DNA from: Clostridium ihumii AP5
GTDB taxonomy: Bacteria; Bacillota; Clostridia; Clostridiales; Clostridiaceae
Assembly (NCBI RefSeq): GCF_000612845.1
Contig: NZ_CCAT010000046.1
Coordinates: 62,001-126,000, forward strand
DNA: 64,000 nucleotides
Reading direction: 5' to 3'
Part shown: positions 47,664-55,785 of the stretch, piece after piece
How positions within the stretch are numbered: position 1 is the stretch's first letter
How the letters are laid out: every line of letters begins with the position of its first letter
Translations under genes and position numbers: made by a program
The notes under the pieces: generated by a model
What the model was told of the DNA's origin: nothing
The model's database searches: none
Seen by the model: only the letters and a program-made list of their open reading frames with translations

Positions 47664-48188
47664 CTACTTGTTTTGTAATTCTTCTATTTTTTCTTTAATA
47701 TATTCTGTTAATTCTTTATCAGCTATACGAGTTTTATCATCCATAATAGGTGGATTTACTCTAAAGAAGTTTATTATTAATTTATTTTCTTTTATTATAT
47801 ATTCATCTGAATGTAGTGGTGAGAATATAACTTCAACTTCCTCATATTTATCACCTTTTATTTCTGAAACTAAATTATCTAAATTTAATTTTTTTACAGG
47901 TGCAGCCATAGCACTTGTGTATTCCAAGTCTTCCATCATCCACATATTATTATTCCAGAATTTTTTTTCTTTCTTATTGCCAACAAAAGGTTCTCTATTT
48001 TTTATAGCACTTAATGCTCTTCTAACTGATTCAGCATTAAATTCATCATCATATGCAGCACTTAAAGCTGGCATTTCAGAAACATCATAGAAAAAGTTTT
48101 CTGGTATGTTATCCTTTTCACTTGCTGCTTGCCAATAATAAAGCATTGCTTCAACTGCTTCAAGATTTAATTTAATTCTTTTTACCAT
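47664..48188 (-). CDS. Conserved uncharacterised clostridial protein, 174 aa
   Basis: The protein is soluble and acidic. The N-terminal half is helical with aromatic-rich patches (MLYYWQAASE, FWNNNMWMMEDLEY). The C-terminal half has beta strands (EEVEVIFSP, LIINFFRV) and a final helix. It may belong to the TDE2712-type families of short conserved proteins, but I am not certain. AAAAAGGGGAG precedes the ATG. A dispersed repeat lies upstream. The function is unknown. Confidence 0.65.
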   Translation of the reverse strand: MVKRIKLNLEAVEAMLYYWQAASEKDNIPENFFYDVSEMPALSAAYDDEFNAESVRRALSAIKNREPFVGNKKEKKFWNNNMWMMEDLEYTSAMAAPVKKLNLDNLVSEIKGDKYEEVEVIFSPLHSDEYIIKENKLIINFFRVNPPIMDDKTRIADKELTEYIKEKIEELQNK

Positions 48189-48400
48189 AACTAAAAACTC
48201 CCCTTTTTTAATTGTTTTTCATATGTTTAATATGAATTTATTATGTATAAAATTTCAAGCTTATTTCTCTCTAAGTTAATAAAATTTAATTTTATATTCC
48301 TATAGATTAGCTTGTACATATTTTATTATACAATAAATAACTAAAAATAAGTTTAAATTTATAAAATATTTTGATTTTTAAAGTAATTTTTAGTTATATG
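48189..48400. other. AT-rich spacer between the 174-residue gene and the dispersed repeat
   Basis: About 210 bases without a gene. The words TATATTCCTATAG near 48288-48304 weakly resemble a repeat right end, but there is no further match. Confidence 0.35.
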
Positions 48401-48744
48401 TATAGGGTTCCAAGTTTGAATTTTAAATAACATCTTTATCAAATGATATTATTAAGCTTACAGTTTATTTCTATTTTTATATTTGGAACCAAGTAAGAGT
48501 TAAGAGTGAAAAGTGAAAAGTTATGGTAAATATTACTCACTTCGTTCCTAATATCTAAAAATAGAAATGCTTAAAAACTACGTTTTTATATTGTTTTCAA
48601 TTAATTTGCTTAGTAAATTTAATAAAAAATCATTCTTTAAAATTGGAAGTCCAATTTTTACATTCACTTTCAATTTTCAATTAAATTAATTAGAATTGTC
48701 AACTGAAACATAAATAACTTAAAGTTTAGAATTGTACTCCTATA
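48401..48744 (+). repeat. Full copy of the MITE-like dispersed repeat (344 bp)
   Basis: It begins TATAGGGTTCCAAG and ends TTGTACTCCTATA. The interior aligns with the copies at 19594 and 46435, sharing TTATCAAATGATATTATTAA, AAAAACTACGTTTTTATATT and TTTGCTTAGTAAAT. No ORF is present. It lies in the 615-base gap between the 174-residue gene and the LexA-domain fusion. Confidence 0.85.
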
Positions 48745-48750
48745 TTAGTG

Positions 48751-48790
48751 ATAAAAAAAGTAGATGGAAATTATCCATCCACTTTTTTTA
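48751..48790 (-). terminator. Rho-independent terminator after the LexA-domain fusion
   Basis: AAAAAAAGTAGATGGA pairs with TCCATCCACTTTTTTT (one C-A mismatch) around AATTA, with T residues on the minus strand. It lies 14 to 50 bases after the stop. Confidence 0.8.
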
Positions 48791-48803
48791 TATGAATTAA
48801 ATT

Positions 48804-50273
48804 TTAGTCATTTCTTTTTATGATGCCTATAGCTTTTCCTATTATCATAGCATTTTCATCTTTTACTTCAATAGGATCATATTTATTATTTTCTGGGACT
48901 AATAGTATCTTGTCCTCTTTTATGCTTAATCTTTTCAGTGTTGCACTTCCATCTAAATCCACCGCTACAATATCATTGTTATTTGCATTATATTGCTTTC
49001 TTATAATAACAAAATCTTTATCATTTATATCGGCATTTATCATACTGTCACCTTTTACTTTTAATATAAATGAATCTTTAGCACCTTTTAACCAATATTG
49101 TGGAAGACTTACTGTACCCTCACAAGTATCATTAATCATAATCGGTTCCCCTGCAGCTATATCATTATATATTGGGATAGATACAAGTTCATCATCATGA
49201 ATAATCTCTCCACTTCCATTTGGATCTAATATAAATTCATCCTCACTTGTTGTATCTATTGAAAATTCAAAATCTAAATTATGCCTAATATCTAAAAACT
49301 TATAACTCTCCATAACTTCCTCTTTGTCTTTAACCTTTAATACTTCTTTTTTATCTAAAAATATATCTTTTTCAAATTTTTCTTTTAATATATACGTTTT
49401 AATCTTATTTACATCTAAAAATAATTCTTTTATCTTTATTCCTTGAATTCCTAGTGAATTCTCAACCTTTTTACCCTTTGGATTTAATGTAACTACTATA
49501 TTAGAATACTCTTTTCTATTTATAAATCCTTTTATTATACTGAATTGTAATTTAGAAAAGTTATTTAGATTATCAATTATTAAATGATTATACCTTTGAT
49601 AAGGTGAATTTTGAATGTATTTTAACATTTCTTCTTCCATTACAACTTCATCAATATATTTTTCTCTAAATAAACTCTCATAATATATATCCATTAATTT
49701 ATAAATGCAATCTCTTATAGAAGAATTCTTAGGTAAACTTTTAGGTGCATTGACTTCTTTAGATTTTCTACCTCTTCGAGTAAAATTTTTATATTCATCT
49801 ATTGAGTTTATTCTATTACTCTTTATGTACTCAAATTCCTTTAAAAGAAATTCAATATAACACTTATTTAATATCTTTGCACGTTTTCGTTCTTTTTTAT
49901 ATTTATCTATGCTTTTCTCTAATATATTGTACTTGATTTTTTCACTAGCAATTTTAAAATGTAAATTTAACTGTATTTCTTCAAAAATTTCATTAATGGT
50001 TTTTATATCTAGGCTATGTTTTATATATGAAAATAAACTAATACTTTCTTGCAAATCATCACTTCTATTGTATATCTCTAATGCATTTTTCTTTTCTTCA
50101 TAACTATCAACTATAACAAGAATATTATCATTTTCATATAAACAATAATTATCTTTTAAATATATTGCTCTATTTATAGCCGTTGTTGTTTTTCCTGTGT
50201 TCTCTTCACCTTTAATTATCAATGCGCCATTAAATTTATAATTTATAATTTGCTTTTGCTTCTTTGAAATCAT
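48804..50273 (-). CDS. UvrD-like ATPase domain fused to a LexA-type self-cleaving S24 domain
   Basis: This is a 489-residue two-part protein. Residues 1 to about 280 resemble the 1A part of UvrD/Rep helicases: a Q-motif-like KQKQIINY, Walker A GEENTGKTTTA (about 22-32), and a Walker-B-like LIIDN (Asp234) without the usual Glu. The later helicase motifs are missing or eroded. Residues about 363-489 match the LexA C-terminal domain: cleavage site AAGEP (Ala374-Gly375), nucleophile Ser410 (KGDSM) and Lys447 (TLKRL). The LexA DNA-binding domain is absent. The ATG at 50273 follows GGGGTGGAG. It is monocistronic. A DNA-damage role is inferred. Confidence 0.85.
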   Translation of the reverse strand: MISKKQKQIINYKFNGALIIKGEENTGKTTTAINRAIYLKDNYCLYENDNILVIVDSYEEKKNALEIYNRSDDLQESISLFSYIKHSLDIKTINEIFEEIQLNLHFKIASEKIKYNILEKSIDKYKKERKRAKILNKCYIEFLLKEFEYIKSNRINSIDEYKNFTRRGRKSKEVNAPKSLPKNSSIRDCIYKLMDIYYESLFREKYIDEVVMEEEMLKYIQNSPYQRYNHLIIDNLNNFSKLQFSIIKGFINRKEYSNIVVTLNPKGKKVENSLGIQGIKIKELFLDVNKIKTYILKEKFEKDIFLDKKEVLKVKDKEEVMESYKFLDIRHNLDFEFSIDTTSEDEFILDPNGSGEIIHDDELVSIPIYNDIAAGEPIMINDTCEGTVSLPQYWLKGAKDSFILKVKGDSMINADINDKDFVIIRKQYNANNNDIVAVDLDGSATLKRLSIKEDKILLVPENNKYDPIEVKDENAMIIGKAIGIIKRND

Positions 50274-50412
50274 AACTCCACCCCCCTTTTTTATCATTTA
50301 TATATATTTTATAAAATTTATTTTGTTTTTTATATCAGTAAATATTGTAAACTAATTATTTTTTGATAACTTTTATTATATCATTACTATAATTATAATA
50401 TTTTTTATTAAT

Positions 50413-51423
50413 TTATCTAGTCATTTTTCTAACTATTGTAGAAGTCCATATTCCAACCATTAATACCCCTAACGTAATTTCTAAATCTGAAACAATATTA
50501 CTAATTACTCCTATTGGTATTACATTTCCATATCCAACTGTAGCAAATGTAACTAAACTAAAATTAAAACAATAAAAAAAATCCTTAATAAACATTAAAT
50601 TTAAAATAGAGTTCATATTTAAACTATATTTAATCATTCCACTAGATGTTTCAATTCCAGCAAAAATATATATAAATGCACAAAATAGTACTATAAAAAG
50701 TGATACTGTAAATGTTCTAAATGGCTTTTCTCCATAGCCACATATATAATATGATAATGTTGATTTTAACTTAGAATATCCTTTTAACGTTCTGTGTAAC
50801 GCTTTCTTGCTTTCATAAAAACAAAAACCGTATTTATCTTGCAAATCATTTTTTAAATATTGATTTGCAAAAGCCAAATATGTATTACATATATTTATAT
50901 AAAAATCATCATCTACTTTTATGCTATGCTTATATCTAAACCCACCTATATAAGACCCCAAATTTAATTTACATGTATAACTATCATTTATGAATTGCAT
51001 ATCAAATTCTTTACTACAACCTTTAATAATACAATTACTTAAATTACAATTATCTATAAACTTAACGTTTATATATGAGTTCTTAATTAAATTGCATTGA
51101 CCTAAAAAACAATCTTTAAACTCTACAGATTTAAATGACGTTCTTTTAATAATTATATTTTTAAAATTACATTTTCTTGAACTTATATTAATGAGATTAC
51201 AATAGTAAAATGCACATATAGATTTATTAACTATATTGCAATTTTCTAACAAGCAATGTCTAAATTCACAATTGTTAAATACAACATTTTCAAAGGATAT
51301 ACTTTTAAAATCCAACCCTATAAATTTGCAATTCCTATACTCTACAAAATTAAAATTTATTTCTTCTAATGATTCAAATTTATAATTTTCTACAACTTTA
51401 TTTATAACACTTATATCCTTCAT
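50413..51423 (-). CDS. Pentapeptide-repeat K+ channel
   Basis: This 336-residue protein joins an N-terminal pentapeptide-repeat domain (about 22-155; repeated xNCxF, xFKNx and xLxNC units, rich in Cys and Asn) to a two-segment ion channel (about 235-330). The channel has the K+ selectivity filter TVGYG at 295-299. It is followed by an inner helix that ends the protein, so there is no C-terminal RCK domain. A linker of about 75 residues with a basic patch (KKALHRTLKGYSKLK) joins the parts. TAGGAG precedes the ATG. It is transcribed alone. Confidence 0.88.
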   Translation of the reverse strand: MKDISVINKVVENYKFESLEEINFNFVEYRNCKFIGLDFKSISFENVVFNNCEFRHCLLENCNIVNKSICAFYYCNLINISSRKCNFKNIIIKRTSFKSVEFKDCFLGQCNLIKNSYINVKFIDNCNLSNCIIKGCSKEFDMQFINDSYTCKLNLGSYIGGFRYKHSIKVDDDFYINICNTYLAFANQYLKNDLQDKYGFCFYESKKALHRTLKGYSKLKSTLSYYICGYGEKPFRTFTVSLFIVLFCAFIYIFAGIETSSGMIKYSLNMNSILNLMFIKDFFYCFNFSLVTFATVGYGNVIPIGVISNIVSDLEITLGVLMVGIWTSTIVRKMTR

Positions 51424-51485
51424 AAAATTAAACTCCTATATACATAAAATATTCTAATTTAATTTCTAAATAACCTTTATATAAT

Positions 51486-51522
51486 AAAGAAAGGAAGTTA
51501 ATTTAACTTCCTTTCTTTATTG
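51486..51522 (-). terminator. Rho-independent terminator after the ferredoxin pair
   Basis: A perfect 15-bp stem (51486-51500 with 51504-51518, AAAGAAAGGAAGTTA) with T residues on the minus strand. Confidence 0.9.
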
Positions 51523-51541
51523 TATAAGATTTTAATTCTAA

Positions 51542-51733
51542 TTATTTATCTATAGATATTGCACTTGTTGGGCAACCTTCTGCTGCTTCTTCTGCTGCTG
51601 ATTCACATTCTTTAGGTACAGTATCTACTATTGCTTCTGCTTTACCGTCATCACCAAATTCAAAAACCTCTGGACATGTTGATGGGCATAATCCACAACT
51701 TATACATTCATCTTTATTTACTACTGCTTTCAT
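51542..51733 (-). CDS. Ferredoxin, [4Fe-4S] type
   Basis: This 63-residue electron carrier has ligands C10, C13 and C16 (CISCGLC) and the distal Cys54 in GCPTSAISI. Cys20 and Cys43 are additional cysteines. The middle is acidic (EFGDDGKAEAIVDTVP). It follows a very similar ferredoxin gene by 43 bases, a recent tandem duplication. AAAGGAGG precedes the ATG. Electron partners cannot be told from the sequence. Confidence 0.93.
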   Translation of the reverse strand: MKAVVNKDECISCGLCPSTCPEVFEFGDDGKAEAIVDTVPKECESAAEEAAEGCPTSAISIDK

Positions 51734-51776
51734 AATTAAAATTCCTCCTTTGTTTTTCTTAATATATTAAAATTTT

Positions 51777-51962
51777 TTAATCTAATGATATAGCTGCTAC
51801 TGGGCAACCATCTCTTGCTTCTTCTGCTGCTGATTCATGCTCTTCAGGCACTGAATCTACTATTGCATGAGATTTTCCATCATCGCCAAATTGAAACACT
51901 TCTGGACAAGTGCCTACACATAATCCACAGCTAATACAAGTTTCTTCTACTACTGGCTTCAT
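51777..51962 (-). CDS. Ferredoxin, [4Fe-4S] type (tandem paralogue)
   Basis: This 61-residue ferredoxin has C9, C12, C15 (CISCGLC), Cys19 (TCP) and distal Cys53 (GCPVAAISLD). It is about two-thirds identical to the next gene but lacks the extra Cys43. AGGAGGAAAG precedes the ATG. It is the first gene of the pair, and the two end at a shared terminator. Confidence 0.93.
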   Translation of the reverse strand: MKPVVEETCISCGLCVGTCPEVFQFGDDGKSHAIVDSVPEEHESAAEEARDGCPVAAISLD

Positions 51963-52208
51963 AGTCTTTCCTCCTAAGCTTAATTAAATATTAAAATTAT
52001 TTAATTTTGTCCTAAGTATTTTAACCTTATATATAAAATTTTATTCTAACTTTAAACTTCTAAATATTTAATAAAAAAATTTAGATTCACTTAATACTCA
52101 AATAATATCTAGAATAAAATTTTAAATAAGCCCTATAATCTTGAATGTTAATCTCTATTAAATTTAAATTATGATACTTAATAATAAACTATCAAATACC
52201 ATTTTATG
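51963..52208. other. Intergenic region upstream of the ferredoxin pair
   Basis: About 245 AT-rich bases must hold the ferredoxin promoter. No other feature is seen. Confidence 0.4.
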
Positions 52209-52352
52209 TTAACTAGTAAAAGCTGCATATACCATTATACTTATTATTGCAAATATCAAAATTAAACCTGCTATAAATATTGATATATATACCATCATCA
52301 AAGCATCAATTGTAACCCTTCTTGTTTCACATTTTTGGATTTTTTTCTTCAT
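52209..52352 (-). CDS. Small membrane protein, 47 aa
   Basis: A strong AGGAGGGATTAA precedes the ATG at 52352. The product begins MKKKIQKCETRR and has one long hydrophobic segment (about residues 17-42), ending YAAFTS. The basic N-terminus predicts N-in, C-out topology. It stands alone between the ferredoxins and the rhodanese operon. The family is not recognised. Confidence 0.6.
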   Translation of the reverse strand: MKKKIQKCETRRVTIDALMMVYISIFIAGLILIFAIISIMVYAAFTS

Positions 52353-52486
52353 TTAATCCCTCCTAATAAATTAACATATTATATACATTTTAAACTTTAT
52401 TTCATAATATAGTTGATTTATTAAGTTGAGTTAAACATAAATTTACATTTTATTAAATAATTGTATTTATATTGTTCCTAAAATAG

Positions 52487-52530
52487 AAAATAGATGAAAA
52501 ATCATATTACATATTTTACATCTATTTTTG
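52487..52530 (-). terminator. Probable terminator of the tri-rhodanese operon
   Basis: AAAATAGATG pairs with CATCTATTTT (52487-52496 with 52519-52528) across a loop of about 22 bases. The long loop lowers confidence. Confidence 0.5.
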
Positions 52531-52551
52531 TGTTATTTAAATACTTTTTTG

Positions 52552-52944
52552 CTATTTTTTAAAATTTAATTTTATTATTTCTATAATTAAGCATATATTC
52601 ATACATATTAATAAAACATAATACGACAATATCACTTCTGATTTAACTACTATTGCAAATATAATGCACATTATAGATATTACACTAAAAGTTAAACTCC
52701 ATTTTAATTCTTGCTTTTTCATAAAATTAATTATAGTTAAAATTATAAATATCGATAGTATAATTATTAAACTAAAAGTCATATATCTATCAAAATTTTG
52801 GTTATTCCAATTAATATTTCTAAACATTAATGATCTTTTTAATCCCATTTTTTTATTTGATAAGTAATATATCACTCCTGTAATTATAATTAAACAAATT
52901 TGAATACTTGTAAGTAACCATTTAAAAACATTTTTTATTTTCAT
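52552..52944 (-). CDS. Hypothetical membrane protein, 130 aa
   Basis: The protein has four predicted membrane segments (about 8-26, 50-68, 77-93 and 100-122) and a basic C-terminus. It starts 18 bases after the tri-rhodanese lipoprotein gene, with a weak site (AGAAGAG), so it is probably its operon partner. The family is not recognised. Confidence 0.6.
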   Translation of the reverse strand: MKIKNVFKWLLTSIQICLIIITGVIYYLSNKKMGLKRSLMFRNINWNNQNFDRYMTFSLIIILSIFIILTIINFMKKQELKWSLTFSVISIMCIIFAIVVKSEVILSYYVLLICMNICLIIEIIKLNFKK

Positions 52945-52962
52945 ATCATTTCAGCTCTTCTA

Positions 52963-54348
52963 TTATTTTTTTGGCTCTCCCTTTTCTATTGGATTTGCTG
53001 GATTTCCTGTGTTTCCACTCCATTCATTCCAACCACCATCATACAATGTTATGTCTTTTATTCCCATTACATCTGCATAATATAATGCTTCTGCAGCTCT
53101 CCATCCTGTTCCACAATAGAAAACTAATTTTTTATCTGGTGTTATTCCATAATCGCTCCACATTTTAAGTATTTGATCTTCATTAAGCATTGTATTATCT
53201 ATATTTCTATATTGATCCATACCAGCTTTAGTTCCTGCATGACCCCATAATGCACCTTCAATACGTCCTGTTGTTTTTATATAATCATAACCAGAAATTT
53301 TTCCTATATATTCATCCCAATTTCTTACATCCACTAATGTTGTGGTAGACTTATCATTGTATATTTTCTTAACTTCATCTAAATCAATAATATAATCTTT
53401 GTTTACTGGAACTTCTGCTCCAAAATCACTTACTGATTGCTTAGGATTAGATTCTTTTTCTAGTTCATATCCAGCATCTATCCATTTTTGAGTACCACCA
53501 TTAATTAATCTAACATCTTTTACTCCTAGATATTTTAGTATAGTAGCTACTCTTGCCGCTGGCGTTGTATCTTCACCATATAAGACTACTGTTGTATCAA
53601 CAGTTATTCCATTAGCTTTTGCAAAGGCTTTAAGTTTTTCATCTGAAAGTCTATTCCAAACTGGACCTTCTTCTACTTCATCTGTATTAATATGTACTGC
53701 ACCTTTTATATGCCCTTTTTTTAGATAGTCTGGTGAATCTTTTTCTTCACCCCAAGAAACTTCAAAAATTTTAAATTCTTTTCCACTATAACCTTCTGGT
53801 TTATTTCCATCTATTAAATCTTTTACCCATGATACTGGTACTAACATTTCATAGTTTTCATATGATTTCATAGCATTTTTATCATCTTCAGTCCATTCTT
53901 TAACATCATATGTATATAAGTTTTCATATCCTTTTTCTGATAAATAATTAGCTACTTCACTTGCATCTTTTCCATTTGCATCATAAAGAACTATATTTTT
54001 CTCTTTAGATATTCCTCTATCTTTTAAATCTTTTTCTAATCTTTCTTCCTTATTTTCAGCATTTACATCCAACCACGCTGCTGAAAAATCTGTAGCCCCT
54101 TCTATATGACCACCTCTCTTAACACCATCTAATTTCCATCCATTAAATGCATCATTTTCTCTTGTATCAACAACAACCCAATTTTCATCTTTAATATTTT
54201 TTGAAAGTTCATCTGTAGTTATTGTTTTTGTACTTACATCTTTTTCTTCATTTTCTTTAACTCCAGAATTGTTTCCACACGCTGTAAATACCCCCATAGA
54301 AATAGTTAAAGTTAAAGCCGTTATCATTAATTTTAATGTTTTATTCAA
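52963..54348 (-). CDS. Three-domain rhodanese lipoprotein
   Basis: This 461-residue thiosulfate sulfurtransferase-like protein has a lipoprotein signal peptide with lipid-anchor Cys24 (GVFTAC). Three rhodanese domains follow at about 40-155, 168-297 and 318-450. Only the third keeps the catalytic cysteine (Cys412 in FYCGTGWRA). The first has Asp123 (LYDANG) and the second Gly258 (LYGEDT) at that place. It would act outside the membrane on thiosulfate or a persulfide. The start is TTG after GGAGGG. A second rhodanese lipoprotein gene is upstream on the same strand. Confidence 0.9.
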   Translation of the reverse strand: MNKTLKLMITALTLTISMGVFTACGNNSGVKENEEKDVSTKTITTDELSKNIKDENWVVVDTRENDAFNGWKLDGVKRGGHIEGATDFSAAWLDVNAENKEERLEKDLKDRGISKEKNIVLYDANGKDASEVANYLSEKGYENLYTYDVKEWTEDDKNAMKSYENYEMLVPVSWVKDLIDGNKPEGYSGKEFKIFEVSWGEEKDSPDYLKKGHIKGAVHINTDEVEEGPVWNRLSDEKLKAFAKANGITVDTTVVLYGEDTTPAARVATILKYLGVKDVRLINGGTQKWIDAGYELEKESNPKQSVSDFGAEVPVNKDYIIDLDEVKKIYNDKSTTTLVDVRNWDEYIGKISGYDYIKTTGRIEGALWGHAGTKAGMDQYRNIDNTMLNEDQILKMWSDYGITPDKKLVFYCGTGWRAAEALYYADVMGIKDITLYDGGWNEWSGNTGNPANPIEKGEPKK

Positions 54349-54401
54349 AATAAGCCCTCCTTAGTAAAAATTAATTTATTGCATTTTTCTATTGATTCAT
54401 T

Positions 54402-54431
54402 ATCATTTATTTGTACCAATAAATAAATGAT
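54402..54431. promoter_or_regulatory. Perfect 11-bp inverted repeat upstream of the tri-rhodanese gene
   Basis: ATCATTTATTT (54402-54412) is the reverse complement of 54421-54431, with an eight-base spacer GTACCAAT. It lies 54 to 83 bases upstream of the TTG start and could be an operator. No T tract follows. Confidence 0.4.
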
Positions 54432-54532
54432 TATTTGTTTTTTAAATTAATAAAATTTATCTATTAATATTTTAAATCATATAAGAATAGAACTATTTTT
54501 TTACTCTAGAATTATCATTATATATAATAAAA

Positions 54533-54565
54533 AAGGCACATGAATTATAAATCCATATGCCTTAT
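54533..54565 (-). terminator. Rho-independent terminator after the two-domain rhodanese gene
   Basis: On the minus strand AAGGCATATG pairs with CATGTGCCTT (one G-U; 54554-54563 with 54533-54542), followed by T6. Confidence 0.8.
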
Positions 54566-54570
54566 TATCT

Positions 54571-55563
54571 CTATTTTTCAACTTTTAAGTCATTTATTGC
54601 AGCCCATCTTATATATGATTGATCATAATTTTTAACATTTTCATATCCTGCTAATTTTAAAACCATAGCCATATGACCTGAACGTATACCTGATGTGCAA
54701 TATGTTACTATTTCATCATCTTTTTTAATTCCATTATCAGTCATAATTTTTTCTATTTCACTTTGTGATTTTAAAGTTCCATCTTCATTATATAAAGTGT
54801 TAAATGTTATGTTTATAGCTCCAGGAATATGTCCTCCCCTAGCTTCACCATATTTTGTTGCACCTTCATATTCATCTTTTTCTCTTGTATCTATTACTTT
54901 AATTTTATCTACTTTACCTTTTAATTCATCAGTTGTTATATTTAAACTTTCATCAATTTTATCAACTTTTACTTCCGCTTTTTTAAATGGCACATCATCT
55001 TTAGATGTTTCAAGTTTTTCGCTTTCCCATAAATCTATTCCACCATTTAGCATTTTAACGTCATTGTATCCAGCTGATTTAAGTGACCATTCCACTCTTC
55101 CATCTTCACCCCAACCATTTTTACTTGTATATAAAACTATTGTCTTATCTTTAGATAGTCCAAGTTCAGATAACTTAGCAGAAAGTGCATCTTTTTCTAA
55201 TAAAGTTGCCCACTTTTCATCTCCGCCTTTGCCTTCCATATTGGATAAATCTTGCCATGTTACATTTATAGCATTCTTTATATGTCCTTTTTTATAATCT
55301 TTATTATCTCTAGTATCTACTATTATAACTTTATCACTATTTAAATTTTCTTTTAACCAATCTATACTTACTATGTATTCTTCATTTACATATTTCTCGT
55401 TTGTATCTTTTTTCTCTTTGCTATCATCAACTTTTTCTTCTACTTTTGCATTTGAGCTTGTATTTTCACTCTTTTCATTTGATGATGAACATCCTGCTAG
55501 TAGTGAAACTGATAAGATAGTCGCACATATTAATGAAATTATTTTTGTATTTCTTCTTAACAT
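54571..55563 (-). CDS. Two-domain rhodanese lipoprotein
   Basis: This 330-residue protein has a lipobox LLAGC (lipid Cys25) and a Ser/Lys/Glu-rich linker. Two rhodanese domains follow at about 60-185 and 207-325. The first lacks the active cysteine (Thr146 in LYTSKNG). The second has it (Cys289 in TYCTSGIRS). This is the tandem layout of thiosulfate/3-mercaptopyruvate sulfurtransferases, but anchored outside the cell. AGATGGAGGG precedes the ATG. Its own terminator means it is not co-transcribed with the tri-rhodanese gene. Confidence 0.9.
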   Translation of the reverse strand: MLRRNTKIISLICATILSVSLLAGCSSSNEKSENTSSNAKVEEKVDDSKEKKDTNEKYVNEEYIVSIDWLKENLNSDKVIIVDTRDNKDYKKGHIKNAINVTWQDLSNMEGKGGDEKWATLLEKDALSAKLSELGLSKDKTIVLYTSKNGWGEDGRVEWSLKSAGYNDVKMLNGGIDLWESEKLETSKDDVPFKKAEVKVDKIDESLNITTDELKGKVDKIKVIDTREKDEYEGATKYGEARGGHIPGAINITFNTLYNEDGTLKSQSEIEKIMTDNGIKKDDEIVTYCTSGIRSGHMAMVLKLAGYENVKNYDQSYIRWAAINDLKVEK

Positions 55564-55717
55564 TTTTAATTCCCTCCATCTTTAACATGTATAACCCATA
55601 TTACCTCTTAATTTTACAACTTTTTATACTTTAAACAACATATTTTATAATTATTTAAGCATTATTTGAAAAGAAAATAGAAATTCTATATCTATTGATA
55701 TTTTAAATATCTTTAAG

Positions 55718-55758
55718 TGACAATCATTATCTTTTATCAACGGTCATTATGTTATAAT
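55718..55758 (+). promoter_or_regulatory. Putative promoter with an overlapping Fur-like box
   Basis: TGACAATCATTATCT at 55718-55732 differs at two positions from the 7-1-7 Fur consensus TGATAATNATTATCA. TATAAT at 55753-55758 would be the -10 element, and the Fur-like box then covers the -35 region. The transferase operon starts at 55786. The site is read by eye, and Fur, PerR or Zur boxes cannot be told apart safely. Confidence 0.45.
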
Positions 55759-55785
55759 TGCATTGAAATATGAGGAGGTTTTTTT

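Noticed and set aside
50274-50412. LexA/SOS box upstream of the LexA-domain fusion
   Set aside because: No GAAC-N4-GTTC or close variant is present in the upstream region.
51542-51962. Ferredoxin pair as one gene with a frameshift
   Set aside because: Each has its own ribosome binding site, start, full cluster motif and stop.
54695-55297. ORF of 200 codons on the plus strand inside the two-domain rhodanese gene
   Set aside because: It is antisense to a clear lipoprotein gene, is Ser/Pro/Phe-rich as shadow frames are, and lacks a start signal.
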